Source: ENR-C587 sp942493235 (lineage in GTDB: Bacteria > Bacteroidota > Ignavibacteria > Kapaibacteriales > UBA2268). Taken from it: DNA of 64,000 nucleotides. Both the position numbers and the translations under genes were made by a program. Below, piece after piece: positions 26,674 through 35,728 of this stretch. Location of the stretch: positions 372,001-436,000 of the forward strand of contig OW818676.1 of assembly GCA_942493235.1 (NCBI GenBank). The letters are read 5' to 3'. Position 1 is the stretch's first letter. The number at the start of each line of letters is the position of its first letter. The notes under the pieces were generated by a model. That model did not search any database. It saw only the letters and a program-made list of their open reading frames with translations, and was not told where the DNA came from.

Positions 26674-27558
26674 CTACCTTCTGACCACTTTATACTTTTT
26701 ATTTTCGAGCAATTTAATAATTCCTTTATTACTAACTAAATGAGCCGCCCCTACAATTATGAAATATGAACCGTCGGTTTTTAAGTAATTATCAATTTTC
26801 TCTGTCATTTTAATATTGCGGGAGTCGAGCATTTCATAAGTGAATTTTTTACCAAGCTCGCTAGTGTCCTTCTTGTAATCGTTAAGGACTAATTCCTCAA
26901 GTAATTTAATATCGCCGGCATTCCAAGCATTTACCATAATGTCAATAGTACTATCGGTATCAATACCGGCACTTAGAGAATACTCAATCAATTCATTTTC
27001 ATATCCCTTAAATACATCGAATATTTTAAATTGAGAGCTGATTGTCTCCAATTCTAATTTTTCTTTATCTGCGGATTTATTAACAAAATACATTTCTATT
27101 CCTTTGTCCGGATTTAGACCGGCTTTCATTGACTCAAGTTGCGAAACCATCAAGAATACGCCGGTAGGAGTAAGTTTTTTAACGAACAATTCAGTCATCT
27201 GTTTAGAAGCAAAATAGTTAAGCAGCTTTTGATACGTGGTGTCAGAGATATAAGCTCGTAGGCTATCATTCTTTTTCAGGAACATATCAAATTTAATTTC
27301 AGCGGGGTCAATATTATCCATACGGATCTCGGTAACTAAATATTTACTTCGGGAAAATGAGTTTTCGATTGAAGTATCCAATGGGTACATATCATCTCTT
27401 CCGAAATGAATAGAGCCTAAAAGATATACTGTTGCTTTATTATTCTTTATCTCCCAGAAAAAATTATCTTTGGAGAAAGCAGCTTGAAAAAATAAAAAAA
27501 ATTGAGATATAAATAAAATGGTATATAAATATTTGTTTCTTGTTTTCATATCAATCAC
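26674..27558 (-). CDS. TraB/GumN-family protein
   Basis: 294 residues with a signal peptide after an alternative in-frame Met at residue 4 (YLYTILFISQFFLFFQAAFS). The TraB signature is present: VYLLGSIHFGRDDMYPLD near the N-terminus and IIVGAAHLVSNKGI near the C-terminus, the two conserved Gly-x-x-His blocks. Members are proposed metal-dependent proteases or regulators of pheromone-like signals (Tiki-like fold), but bacterial functions are largely unproven. It is monocistronic and divergent from atpD. Confidence 0.85.
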   Translation of the reverse strand: MIDMKTRNKYLYTILFISQFFLFFQAAFSKDNFFWEIKNNKATVYLLGSIHFGRDDMYPLDTSIENSFSRSKYLVTEIRMDNIDPAEIKFDMFLKKNDSLRAYISDTTYQKLLNYFASKQMTELFVKKLTPTGVFLMVSQLESMKAGLNPDKGIEMYFVNKSADKEKLELETISSQFKIFDVFKGYENELIEYSLSAGIDTDSTIDIMVNAWNAGDIKLLEELVLNDYKKDTSELGKKFTYEMLDSRNIKMTEKIDNYLKTDGSYFIIVGAAHLVSNKGIIKLLENKKYKVVRR

Positions 27559-27648
27559 TTAAATAATGAAATAAATAGTTAAATTTTACATTTAAGAATT
27601 ACAAGTTACAAAAATATTTCAATATTTAAAAAAAAAGAAAATTGTTTC

Positions 27649-27679
27649 TTTGAGTTCTAAAAATAAATAATTATCTTTG
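27649..27679 (+). promoter_or_regulatory. Bacteroidota-type promoter of atpD
   Basis: An exact fit to TTTG-N19-TAnnTTTG: TTTG at 27649-27652 and TATCTTTG at 27672-27679. It is about 83 bases upstream of the atpD start. Confidence 0.65.
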
Positions 27680-27762
27680 AGTTTCAGAAAGTATAAGCTG
27701 ACTGAAATTAGATTTGAAATAAGTTCAATAAAATAAATTCATTACATAAATAAGGTAATACT

Positions 27763-29169
27763 ATGAACGAAGGTCGCATTGTCCAAGTAATAGGTCCCGT
27801 AGTAGATGTCGAATTCCCTGAAGGTAAACTACCGGCAGTACTTAACTCATTGCATATAGAGCGTAACTCTCCATTAACAAATGAAATAGAAACTTTAGTG
27901 TGCGAAGTTCAGCAGCACTTAGGCGAAGATAGAGTGCGTGCCGTAGCTATGGATTCAACAGATGGTTTAGTTAGAGGAATGTCTGTAGTTGATACCGGAG
28001 CTCCGATTACTATTCCTGTCGGTCAAGAAATGCTTGGCAGAATGATTGATATTATCGGCAAGCCGATTGATGGTAAAGGACCTATAGTTTCAAAAACTAG
28101 TTCTCAAATACATAAGCCATCACCTGACTTTTCAACATTAAGTACTCAGAAAGAGATGTTTGAAACAGGCATAAAAGTAATCGACTTAATTGAGCCTTAT
28201 ACAAAGGGTGGCAAGACTGGTCTTTTTGGCGGTGCGGGTGTTGGTAAAACAGTAATTATTCAAGAGTTAATTCACAATATAGCAAAACATCACGGTGGTT
28301 ATTCCGTATTTGCCGGTGTAGGTGAACGTACTCGCGAGGGTAACGATTTGTTTATTGAGATGACTGAGTCAGGTGTAATAGACAAAACAGCTTTAGTATT
28401 CGGTCAGATGAACGAACCTCCCGGAGCGAGATCAAGAATTGCTCTTACTGCTTTAACAGTTGCCGAATATTTTCGCGATGTAGAAGGCAGAGACGTGCTA
28501 TTATTCGTCGATAATATATTCAGATTTATTCAAGCCGGCTCGGAAGTTTCCGCACTATTAGGGAGAATGCCTTCAGCAGTTGGTTATCAGCCAACTCTTG
28601 CTACAGAGCTTGGTGCATTGGAAGAGAGAATTGCTTCTACTAACCGCGGTGCGATTACGTCCGTTCAAGCAGTATATGTACCGGCAGATGACTTGACAGA
28701 TCCTGCTCCTGCTAATACATTCTCTCACTTAGACGCTACTACCGTATTATCCCGTGCAATATCCGAATTGGGTATTTATCCGGCAGTTGACCCATTAGAT
28801 TCGACTTCCAGAATTATGGACCCAAATATTATCGGTAATTCTCACTATGATACTGCAATGCACGTAAGAAAAGTATTACAGACTTATAAAGAATTACAAG
28901 ATATTATTAATATCATGGGTATGGATGAATTATCAGATAATGACAAAATTACTGTATATCGTGCTCGTAAAATTCAGAAATTCTTCTCGCAACCTTTCTT
29001 TGTTGCCGAGCAATTTACCGGAAAAGAAGGCAGATACGTTAAAATCGAAGATACTATTGCAGGATTTAATGCAATATTAAACGGTGATTGCGATGAAATT
29101 CCAGAGGGACATTTCGCTTATGTCGGTTCAATAGACGAAGTATTTGATAGAGCAAAAAATTCCAAATAG
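27763..29169 (+). CDS. atpD: F1 ATP synthase subunit beta
   Basis: 468 residues, normal length. The Walker A loop GGAGVGKTVIIQELI is at about residue 155, the catalytic Glu/Walker B region is VGERTREGNDL ... DVLLFVDNIFRF, and the DELSDNDK (DELSEED) torque loop is near 390. It forms the catalytic sites of ATP synthase at the inner membrane. A strong promoter lies upstream. atpC follows after 167 bases, while the remaining F-type subunits are not in this window. A separate atpDC pair is usual in Chlorobiota and Bacteroidota. Confidence 0.98.
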   Translation: MNEGRIVQVIGPVVDVEFPEGKLPAVLNSLHIERNSPLTNEIETLVCEVQQHLGEDRVRAVAMDSTDGLVRGMSVVDTGAPITIPVGQEMLGRMIDIIGKPIDGKGPIVSKTSSQIHKPSPDFSTLSTQKEMFETGIKVIDLIEPYTKGGKTGLFGGAGVGKTVIIQELIHNIAKHHGGYSVFAGVGERTREGNDLFIEMTESGVIDKTALVFGQMNEPPGARSRIALTALTVAEYFRDVEGRDVLLFVDNIFRFIQAGSEVSALLGRMPSAVGYQPTLATELGALEERIASTNRGAITSVQAVYVPADDLTDPAPANTFSHLDATTVLSRAISELGIYPAVDPLDSTSRIMDPNIIGNSHYDTAMHVRKVLQTYKELQDIINIMGMDELSDNDKITVYRARKIQKFFSQPFFVAEQFTGKEGRYVKIEDTIAGFNAILNGDCDEIPEGHFAYVGSIDEVFDRAKNSK

Positions 29170-29336
29170 AGATAGATGGGTTTCGCTCTTTTCTATTTTG
29201 ATAGTATCATTTACTGAGCGATATAACTGTAAGTATAAATATTTTAAGCTTAATATAAAGTTTGATTCTATATATTAAGCTTAAATTCAAGTTTTATTTA
29301 ATTGATAGAATATTTATTCACTTAGAATAAAATAAT

Positions 29337-29750
29337 ATGCAAGATAAATTATTATTCGTAGAAATTATTACTCCGCAGTCTGTATTATATTCAGGCAAAG
29401 CTTTGGCAGTATCTGTCCCCGGTACAGAATGTCCGTTTCAAGTATTGTACAATCATGCTGCAATAGTTTCTGCTTTAGACCCCGGCATCGTAATTATTAA
29501 AGACGAGAGCTCGGTAAATAAGTATTTCGCAAGCGATAGCGGATTTGTCGAAGTAAGAGATAACGTAGTTTCTATATTAGTTCAAGAGGCAGCAATTCCC
29601 TCGTCTATAGATATAGAAATGGAAAAGAAAGTTAGAGATGAGACATCAGTATTGCTTAACGCCGAGAAAAATGAGCAAGAACAAGACAAGCTTGCAAATA
29701 AATTGAAATTTATAGATAATAAAATAAAATCAGTTAATTATATATCTTAA
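29337..29750 (+). CDS. atpC: F1 ATP synthase subunit epsilon
   Basis: 137 residues. The N-terminal beta-sandwich is clear: VEIITPQSVLYSGKALAVSV, FQVLYNHAAIVSALDPGIV, and FASDSGFVEVRDNVVSILV. The helical C-terminal hairpin follows (about 95-130). It links the central stalk to the c-ring and can inhibit ATP hydrolysis. It is downstream of atpD in the usual order. Confidence 0.93.
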   Translation: MQDKLLFVEIITPQSVLYSGKALAVSVPGTECPFQVLYNHAAIVSALDPGIVIIKDESSVNKYFASDSGFVEVRDNVVSILVQEAAIPSSIDIEMEKKVRDETSVLLNAEKNEQEQDKLANKLKFIDNKIKSVNYIS

Positions 29751-29851
29751 TTTATTTGTAAATTTGTAATTTTATAATTATGCACGAATATAATTATTAC
29801 AATATTGGGTACTTTAATATTGGTTTTTAATAAATATATATAAATATTAAA

Positions 29852-31318
29852 ATGGAAAATAAAATTCTATCAATGGGAATTACTTATGACGATGTATTAT
29901 TAGTACCGGCATATTCTACTGTTCTGCCGAGAGAAGCGTCGCTTAAGACTAAGCTTACTAAGAATATAGAGCTTAACATACCTCTGCTAAGTGCGGCTAT
30001 GGATACCGTTACCGAATCCTCAATGGCTATAGCATTAGCTCGCGAGGGTGGGCTCGGAGTGCTACATAAAAATATGAGCATTACCAAGCAGGCAGAATAT
30101 GTTGATAGAGTTAAACGTTCCGAAAGCGGAATGATTCAAAAACCGATTACCCTAACTATTGATAAAAAAGTGCGTGATGCAATTGAATTGATGAATAGAT
30201 TCCATATTTCGGGAATTCCGATAGTTGACGATGCCCATAAATTAATAGGCATTGTAACTAATAGAGATTTAAGATTTAATCCTGACCCGAATATCTTAAT
30301 TTCGGACATAATGACAAAAGAAAATTTAAGAACTGCACCGCTTGGCACTACTTTAGAAGAAGCCGAGCAGTTGCTCCAAAAATATAGAATTGAGAAATTG
30401 CCTGTAGTAGATGAATCATACAAACTTTGCGGATTGATTACTTTTAAAGATATTCAAAAAAAGAAACAGCACCCTTTAGCTTCTAAAGATGATATTGGCA
30501 GGTTAAGAGTAGGAGCTGCAGTAGGAATCTCTCCTGATACTTTAGAAAGGGTTGCCGCAATATATGATGCCGGTGTAGATGTGGTATTTGTTGATACAGC
30601 TCATGGTCATCATTATAATGTAATAGACATGGTGGCTAATATTAAAAAAGCTTATCCTGCTTTACCGGTTATAGCCGGAAATATTGCTACAGCAAAAGCA
30701 GCTCAGACATTAATAGATAATGGTGCCGACGGTTTAAAAGTCGGTATTGGTCCGGGCTCTATCTGTACTACTCGTATTATTGCCGGTGTTGGGGTTCCCC
30801 AACTAACAGCAGTAATTCAAGTAGCTGAATTAGCAAGTAAATATGGAATTCCTATTATTGCCGACGGTGGTATTAAGCAGACCGGCGATGTATCAAAAGC
30901 TCTTGCTGCCGGAGCAGATACTGTTATGATTGGTTCGATGTTTGCCGGTCATGAAGAAAGCCCGGGAGAAAAATTACTTTACGAGGGCAGAGCTTATAAA
31001 ATTTACCGAGGAATGGGTAGCGAAGGTGCTATGATGCAGGGTTCTGCAGATAGATATTTTCAAGATATGGAAGACGAAATCACTAAATTGGTACCGGAAG
31101 GCATAGAGGGCAGAGTTCCTTTTAAAGGGACTGTGTCTGACACAATTTATCAAATTGTTGGTGGATTGCGTTCGGCAATGGGCTACTGCGGAGCTAAAAC
31201 AATAAAGGATTTTAAAAAGAATGCCCAATTTATACAGATTTCACAAGCAGGCTTAAAAGAATCTCATCCCCACGATGTGATGATTTCTAAAGAGTCGTCG
31301 AATTACTATGCAAAATAA
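29852..31318 (+). CDS. guaB: IMP dehydrogenase
   Basis: 488 residues, standard length. The N-terminal barrel half starts ITYDDVLLVPAYSTVLPREA. Two CBS domains at about 95-205 (HISGIPIVDDAHKLIGIVTN; EKLPVVDESYKLCGLITF) are regulatory nucleotide-binding modules. The catalytic Cys loop is GPGSICTTRIIAGVGVPQ near 305, and the flap contains YRGMGSEGAM. It oxidises IMP to XMP, the first committed step of GTP synthesis. The Xaa-Pro peptidase gene follows after 29 bases. Confidence 0.97.
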   Translation: MENKILSMGITYDDVLLVPAYSTVLPREASLKTKLTKNIELNIPLLSAAMDTVTESSMAIALAREGGLGVLHKNMSITKQAEYVDRVKRSESGMIQKPITLTIDKKVRDAIELMNRFHISGIPIVDDAHKLIGIVTNRDLRFNPDPNILISDIMTKENLRTAPLGTTLEEAEQLLQKYRIEKLPVVDESYKLCGLITFKDIQKKKQHPLASKDDIGRLRVGAAVGISPDTLERVAAIYDAGVDVVFVDTAHGHHYNVIDMVANIKKAYPALPVIAGNIATAKAAQTLIDNGADGLKVGIGPGSICTTRIIAGVGVPQLTAVIQVAELASKYGIPIIADGGIKQTGDVSKALAAGADTVMIGSMFAGHEESPGEKLLYEGRAYKIYRGMGSEGAMMQGSADRYFQDMEDEITKLVPEGIEGRVPFKGTVSDTIYQIVGGLRSAMGYCGAKTIKDFKKNAQFIQISQAGLKESHPHDVMISKESSNYYAK

Positions 31319-31347
31319 TGATTGTTAAATAAATTGTACTTTTAGAA

Positions 31348-32484
31348 ATGGCAAATAAGATTATAGCTACGGAAAATGAAGAATCGGCTTATCCAAAAAA
31401 AGTTGATTTTAGGCTTCAGCAAATAATGTTCAATATGGAAGATGCACTTAAAGTTGATTCATTAGCTGTTACGAATTTATCAAATATCAGATATTTAACT
31501 AATTTCTCGGGTTCTGCCGCTATATTATTTATTGGTTACGATGAAATTCATTTTGTTACTGACGATAGATATGCTGAGCAAGTTAAAACCGAGCTTTATA
31601 AACTGCCAAAAATGAAAGTTCATATTTCTCGCGACCCTTGGTCTCTAATTAAAGAAAAGAAAATACTTAAAAATATTAATTCTATGGCTTTTGAAGCTGA
31701 TAAAATCCCTTATGGCGAAGCAGTGCTTACTCGTAATTTTCTGAGACCTATTAAGTTCAAACCAGCTACTATGCCTGTCGAGACTTATACTCTGCCAAAA
31801 TCCGAAGAGGAAATTGATTCAATTCAAAAGTCTTGCAGAATGAGCGAAAAGGTAATTGAAATAATTATGCCTATGCTCAAACCCGGCGTGTCGGAATATG
31901 ATATTTATGCGGAAATTATATATCAATCGCGAAAGCTTGGCTCAGAGGGCGACCCATTTGATATTATAGTTGTTAGTGGCGAACGTGGTGCATTAGTTCA
32001 CGGCTCTCCCTCTACCAGAAAATTTAAAAAAGGCGATTTAGTTCTTATGGATTTCGGATGTATAGTTAACGGCTTTATTTCTGATTTGAGCCGTACTTTT
32101 GCTGTCGGCAAAGCATCAAAAGAACAAAAACAGGTTTATAAACTCATAATTGAAGCTAAAGAAGCCGCTATTGCCGGCGTACGCCCGGGAATGAACGGCA
32201 AGCATGTAGATGCCTTTGCTCGCGATATTATTGCTAAAGCCGGTTTCGGTGAATACTTCCAGCATTCTCTTGGTCACGGGATTGGATTAGTTGCTCATGA
32301 GCAGCCTATACTCACTTTCAGACGAGATGACCAAATAGTCCCCGAGAACTGCTGTTTAGCTATTGAGCCCGGAATATATTTACCCGATAAATTCGGTATT
32401 AGAGTAGAGGATAATATTGTTGTTACCAAGTCCGGTGGCAAACACTTGACTACAGCTCCCGAAGAATTAATAGTCATCGAATAA
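31348..32484 (+). CDS. Xaa-Pro aminopeptidase, M24 family
   Basis: 378 residues. A creatinase-like N-terminal domain is followed by a pita-bread catalytic domain. The dinuclear-metal ligands are visible: LVLMDFGCIVNGFISDLSRT (Asp, Asp), HSLGHGIGLVAHEQP (His), CLAIEPGIYLP (Glu) and FGIRVEDNIVV (Glu). It removes N-terminal residues preceding proline in the cytoplasm. It directly follows guaB and is closed by a strong terminator. Confidence 0.93.
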   Translation: MANKIIATENEESAYPKKVDFRLQQIMFNMEDALKVDSLAVTNLSNIRYLTNFSGSAAILFIGYDEIHFVTDDRYAEQVKTELYKLPKMKVHISRDPWSLIKEKKILKNINSMAFEADKIPYGEAVLTRNFLRPIKFKPATMPVETYTLPKSEEEIDSIQKSCRMSEKVIEIIMPMLKPGVSEYDIYAEIIYQSRKLGSEGDPFDIIVVSGERGALVHGSPSTRKFKKGDLVLMDFGCIVNGFISDLSRTFAVGKASKEQKQVYKLIIEAKEAAIAGVRPGMNGKHVDAFARDIIAKAGFGEYFQHSLGHGIGLVAHEQPILTFRRDDQIVPENCCLAIEPGIYLPDKFGIRVEDNIVVTKSGGKHLTTAPEELIVIE

Positions 32485-32493
32485 TTTCAAATA

Positions 32494-32528
32494 AGATAAA
32501 ATAAGGGGTATATCCCCTTATTTTATCT
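32494..32528 (+). terminator. Strong palindromic terminator
   Basis: A 15-bp perfect stem (AGATAAAATAAGGGG with CCCCTTATTTTATCT) around a five-base TATAT loop, ten bases after the Xaa-Pro peptidase stop. The T-rich side of the stem acts as the U-run. Confidence 0.8.
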
Positions 32529-32709
32529 AATTTATTTCATTTTAACAAAATAAATACTATCAGATAATCTCAATTGATTATTTAATTCTATTGTTTATAA
32601 TGCCCGCCAGCCAAAGTAAATTATTTTAAATTATTAAATATAGAAAATATTTACTATATTGCATTTTATAATTATATAATCACATCTATTAAATTATGTT
32701 AGTAATAAT

Positions 32710-35373
32710 ATGAAATATTTTATCATTTGTTTATTAATAATTACCTTTGGGTTTAGCCAAGTAAGTGCTAATGAAATTATTAAAGATTCGAATTCGGTAA
32801 TTTTTAAAAACAGTGAGATTAGCCTTAGGGTTCAGGTATTTACTTCAAATATAGTCAAGTTTTCTTTCCGCTCAAAAGATGACACCTCTCAAATAAATTC
32901 GTATGTTACTGTGCTAAGTCCTGAAAATAATATATATAGTTTTGGTGAAGACACCGATAATTACTATATTTATACGGATTCATTGGTAGTATCTGTATTG
33001 AAAGCAGGTCTATATCCAAAAGTCAGATATAAAGATGAAGTATTATGTGAATACATCAAATATGTAAATCGCGAATCTCATCAAGCAATTACTTATACAA
33101 TTGACACAAACGAATTATTTTATGGCTTTGGTTCACACGCAATTCCAATTGAAAGAAGTAAAGTAGAATTTACACTCTATAATACATCTAAATTCGGATA
33201 CCAAAACAATGTAATGAATTTAAGTGCAGGAGTACCTTTATTCATTTCTTCTAAAATGTATGCCGTCTATGGTGATAATTACGGGCAGAATATAGTGGGC
33301 ATGAATACATTAGATACGAATCTATTCAAATATGTGATTTTTACCGGCAAAATGGATTTCTTTGTTATTAAAGGACATTCGTATTCCGATATTCTAACAA
33401 ACTATTGCAAATTAACCGGATTTCAGGATTTGCCTCCATTATGGGCTTTTGGCTTTTTACAATCAAAAAGTACATTTCATTCAAAGGAAGAAGTCTTCTC
33501 ATTAGTTAAAAAATTCAAAGAAAACAAGTTTCCATTAGATGCTATTATTTTGGATTTAGCTTGGTTCTATAAGGAGAAAAAAATCGGAGATTATTTCTGG
33601 CAAACAGAAAGCTGGGGCAATCCAGAAGAGTATGTTAAGGAATTAAATATTCAAGGTATAAAAACAGTTCTTATTACAGAACCTTATATCGCAAAAACTG
33701 CTGATAATCACAAGGTAGCCTCCGATTCCGGATTTTTAGTAAAAGACAAAGATGGGAATCTCCCTTCAATGACTGTACTTCATGCCGAAACATCACTTTT
33801 AGATTTAACCGACGAAAAAGCTCAAAATTGGTTTTGGAATAATTTGAAATCACTTTCTATAGATGCTAAAATTGATGGCTGGTGGTGCGATTTAGGTGAA
33901 CCCGAAATCCACCCCGCCCAATGTTTGCATAAAATTGGGACTGCTCAGGAAGTCCATAATATTTATTCTAATCTATGGGGGAAATCTATATATAATAATT
34001 GGAAGAATGACTTACCCGATAAACGGCTGTTTCTACTATTTCGTTCAGGATGGGCTGGAATGCAGGGATTCTCTATGATACCATGGTCTGGTGATATTAC
34101 TCGCTCCTATTCTTCATTGAAATCTCAGATACAGATAAATCTTGGTATGGGAATGAGCGGTGTAGGATATATGCACTCAGACTGCGGAGGATTCTACGGT
34201 CCAAATACTGATGAACAGTTATATACTCGCTGGGTGGAATACTCTTCTTTTACACCAATTCTTAGAGTTCATTTTGTAGGCAATGTAAGTAACGAACCGG
34301 TAAATTATCCAGATTATATTCAAACAATTTGTAAAAAATATGTCAATTTACGTTATTCACTGCTTCCATATATTTATACATTAGCTTATGAAAATTCTAC
34401 TTTGGGAATCCCACTTTGCCGACAAATGAATTTTTACAATAATGATAGAAGACTATCTAATGAAAACGAACAGTATTTCTTTGGTAAAGATATAATAGTT
34501 GCCCCGGTACTTGATTCTGTTTTCACAAAAACAGTTAAGTTCCCCGATGGTAATTGGATAGATTATCATACACTTAATCAATATAATGGCTATAGTGAGC
34601 ATGAATTTGACGCTCCATTAGAAATATTGCCATTATTTATTAGAGCCGGTGCAATTATACCAAGTGTCGAGCCGATAATGAGCACAAGTGAATATAAAAC
34701 AGATACTTTGACATTGAACTATTATTTTCATTTCGATGTTGCTAATTCCACAGCTAAAATATTTATTGATGATGCCGTAAGTCTGAACACTATAAAGAAT
34801 GGCGAATTCGAGATATTAAGTGTAAAAGCTGACTATAAAGACAGTCTCATTACTTTGGATATTAACCGTGAGCTCAACAATTGGACAAAATACGACACTA
34901 ATAGAGTTTATAAAATCAATATTATAAATAAAGATTTAAGTAAAGCGATTGTTTACCAAAATACTAATACTACAGTTAATAAATTGCTTTATACCTCTGA
35001 AAATCCCGAAAGAGGATTCTCTTTTATTTCCGAAAAGATTAGCGGTTCAGTAAAATTTGATATTAAATTGAACTATTTTGATAGTTCTGTTATAGACTAC
35101 GATAATAATATATTTACATTTTACCCGAATCCTGTCGATAATATACTTAATATTCAACTATTTACTAAAGAATATTTCCGGTATATTATTGAAATATATA
35201 ACTTAGAAGCAAGGCAAATCTTTAATACTCAAAATATTATCTTAGATGTCGGAAATGTTACTATACAGTTGAATATCGATAAATTACACGGTAAATCTTT
35301 AAATAAAGGTATGTATATCTTAAAGTTCAAATCAAAAAATATAAATAAAAATTTCAATTTTATAGTAAATTGA
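32710..35373 (+). CDS. Secreted GH31 glycosidase with T9SS sorting domain
   Basis: 887 residues. A signal peptide (YFIICLLIITFGFSQVSA) comes first, then a galactose-mutarotase-like N-terminal domain. The GH31 barrel follows: ILDLAWFYKEKKIGDYFWQ, catalytic nucleophile Asp in DGWWCDLGEPE, and acid/base Asp region PWSGDITRSYSSL. Beta-sandwich domains follow, and a type A sorting domain closes the protein (FTFYPNPVDNILNIQL to the end). GH31 enzymes cleave alpha-glucosides, alpha-xylosides or related links. The LGEP form of the nucleophile motif does not by itself fix the substrate. It is predicted to be exported and displayed or released by the type IX system. Monocistronic. Confidence 0.92.
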   Translation: MKYFIICLLIITFGFSQVSANEIIKDSNSVIFKNSEISLRVQVFTSNIVKFSFRSKDDTSQINSYVTVLSPENNIYSFGEDTDNYYIYTDSLVVSVLKAGLYPKVRYKDEVLCEYIKYVNRESHQAITYTIDTNELFYGFGSHAIPIERSKVEFTLYNTSKFGYQNNVMNLSAGVPLFISSKMYAVYGDNYGQNIVGMNTLDTNLFKYVIFTGKMDFFVIKGHSYSDILTNYCKLTGFQDLPPLWAFGFLQSKSTFHSKEEVFSLVKKFKENKFPLDAIILDLAWFYKEKKIGDYFWQTESWGNPEEYVKELNIQGIKTVLITEPYIAKTADNHKVASDSGFLVKDKDGNLPSMTVLHAETSLLDLTDEKAQNWFWNNLKSLSIDAKIDGWWCDLGEPEIHPAQCLHKIGTAQEVHNIYSNLWGKSIYNNWKNDLPDKRLFLLFRSGWAGMQGFSMIPWSGDITRSYSSLKSQIQINLGMGMSGVGYMHSDCGGFYGPNTDEQLYTRWVEYSSFTPILRVHFVGNVSNEPVNYPDYIQTICKKYVNLRYSLLPYIYTLAYENSTLGIPLCRQMNFYNNDRRLSNENEQYFFGKDIIVAPVLDSVFTKTVKFPDGNWIDYHTLNQYNGYSEHEFDAPLEILPLFIRAGAIIPSVEPIMSTSEYKTDTLTLNYYFHFDVANSTAKIFIDDAVSLNTIKNGEFEILSVKADYKDSLITLDINRELNNWTKYDTNRVYKINIINKDLSKAIVYQNTNTTVNKLLYTSENPERGFSFISEKISGSVKFDIKLNYFDSSVIDYDNNIFTFYPNPVDNILNIQLFTKEYFRYIIEIYNLEARQIFNTQNIILDVGNVTIQLNIDKLHGKSLNKGMYILKFKSKNINKNFNFIVN

Positions 35374-35530
35374 AATCTAAATACACATTCATATTACTAA
35401 AATCCAATTATGAAGGTAAATTTACTGAATACTGAAAATACTTTAAAATAAACATCAATATTAGCGTAAATTAATTGGTATCAGACATATAATTATCTTT
35501 ATTTGCATTTGTAAATTGACATGATAAAAA

Positions 35531-35612
35531 ACTGCACCGCTACTGCAGCCTGTAAAAAAGCTAACCTAAGAAGTAATGCCGATCCCTTCCCCAAGGATCG
35601 GCTTGTTTCGTT
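35531..35612 (+). ncRNA. Possible small RNA or structured 3' end
   Basis: A hairpin CTGCA / TGCAG at 35532-35548 is followed by an unpaired stretch and a strong hairpin GCCGATCC / GGATCGGC at 35578-35602 with a C-rich loop (CTTCCCCAA), then TTGTTTCGTTTT. It lies about 160 bases after the GH31 stop, which is long for a simple terminator. It could be a small RNA with its own terminator, or the GH31 transcript's 3' end. No known RNA family was recognised. Confidence 0.35.
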
Positions 35613-35613
35613 T
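35578..35613 (+). terminator. Rho-independent terminator
   Basis: An eight-base-pair perfect GC-rich stem (GCCGATCC / GGATCGGC) followed by a T-rich tract. It ends the GH31 transcript or the candidate small RNA. Confidence 0.75.
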
Positions 35614-35728
35614 TATATGGGAATAAAGTTATTGCATAAGTGCAATACTTATCAGCTCAATAATTCACTGACATAAGGATACATGCTATTGGACAAGTAT
35701 ATGATATATCTACAATTATATACTTAAC

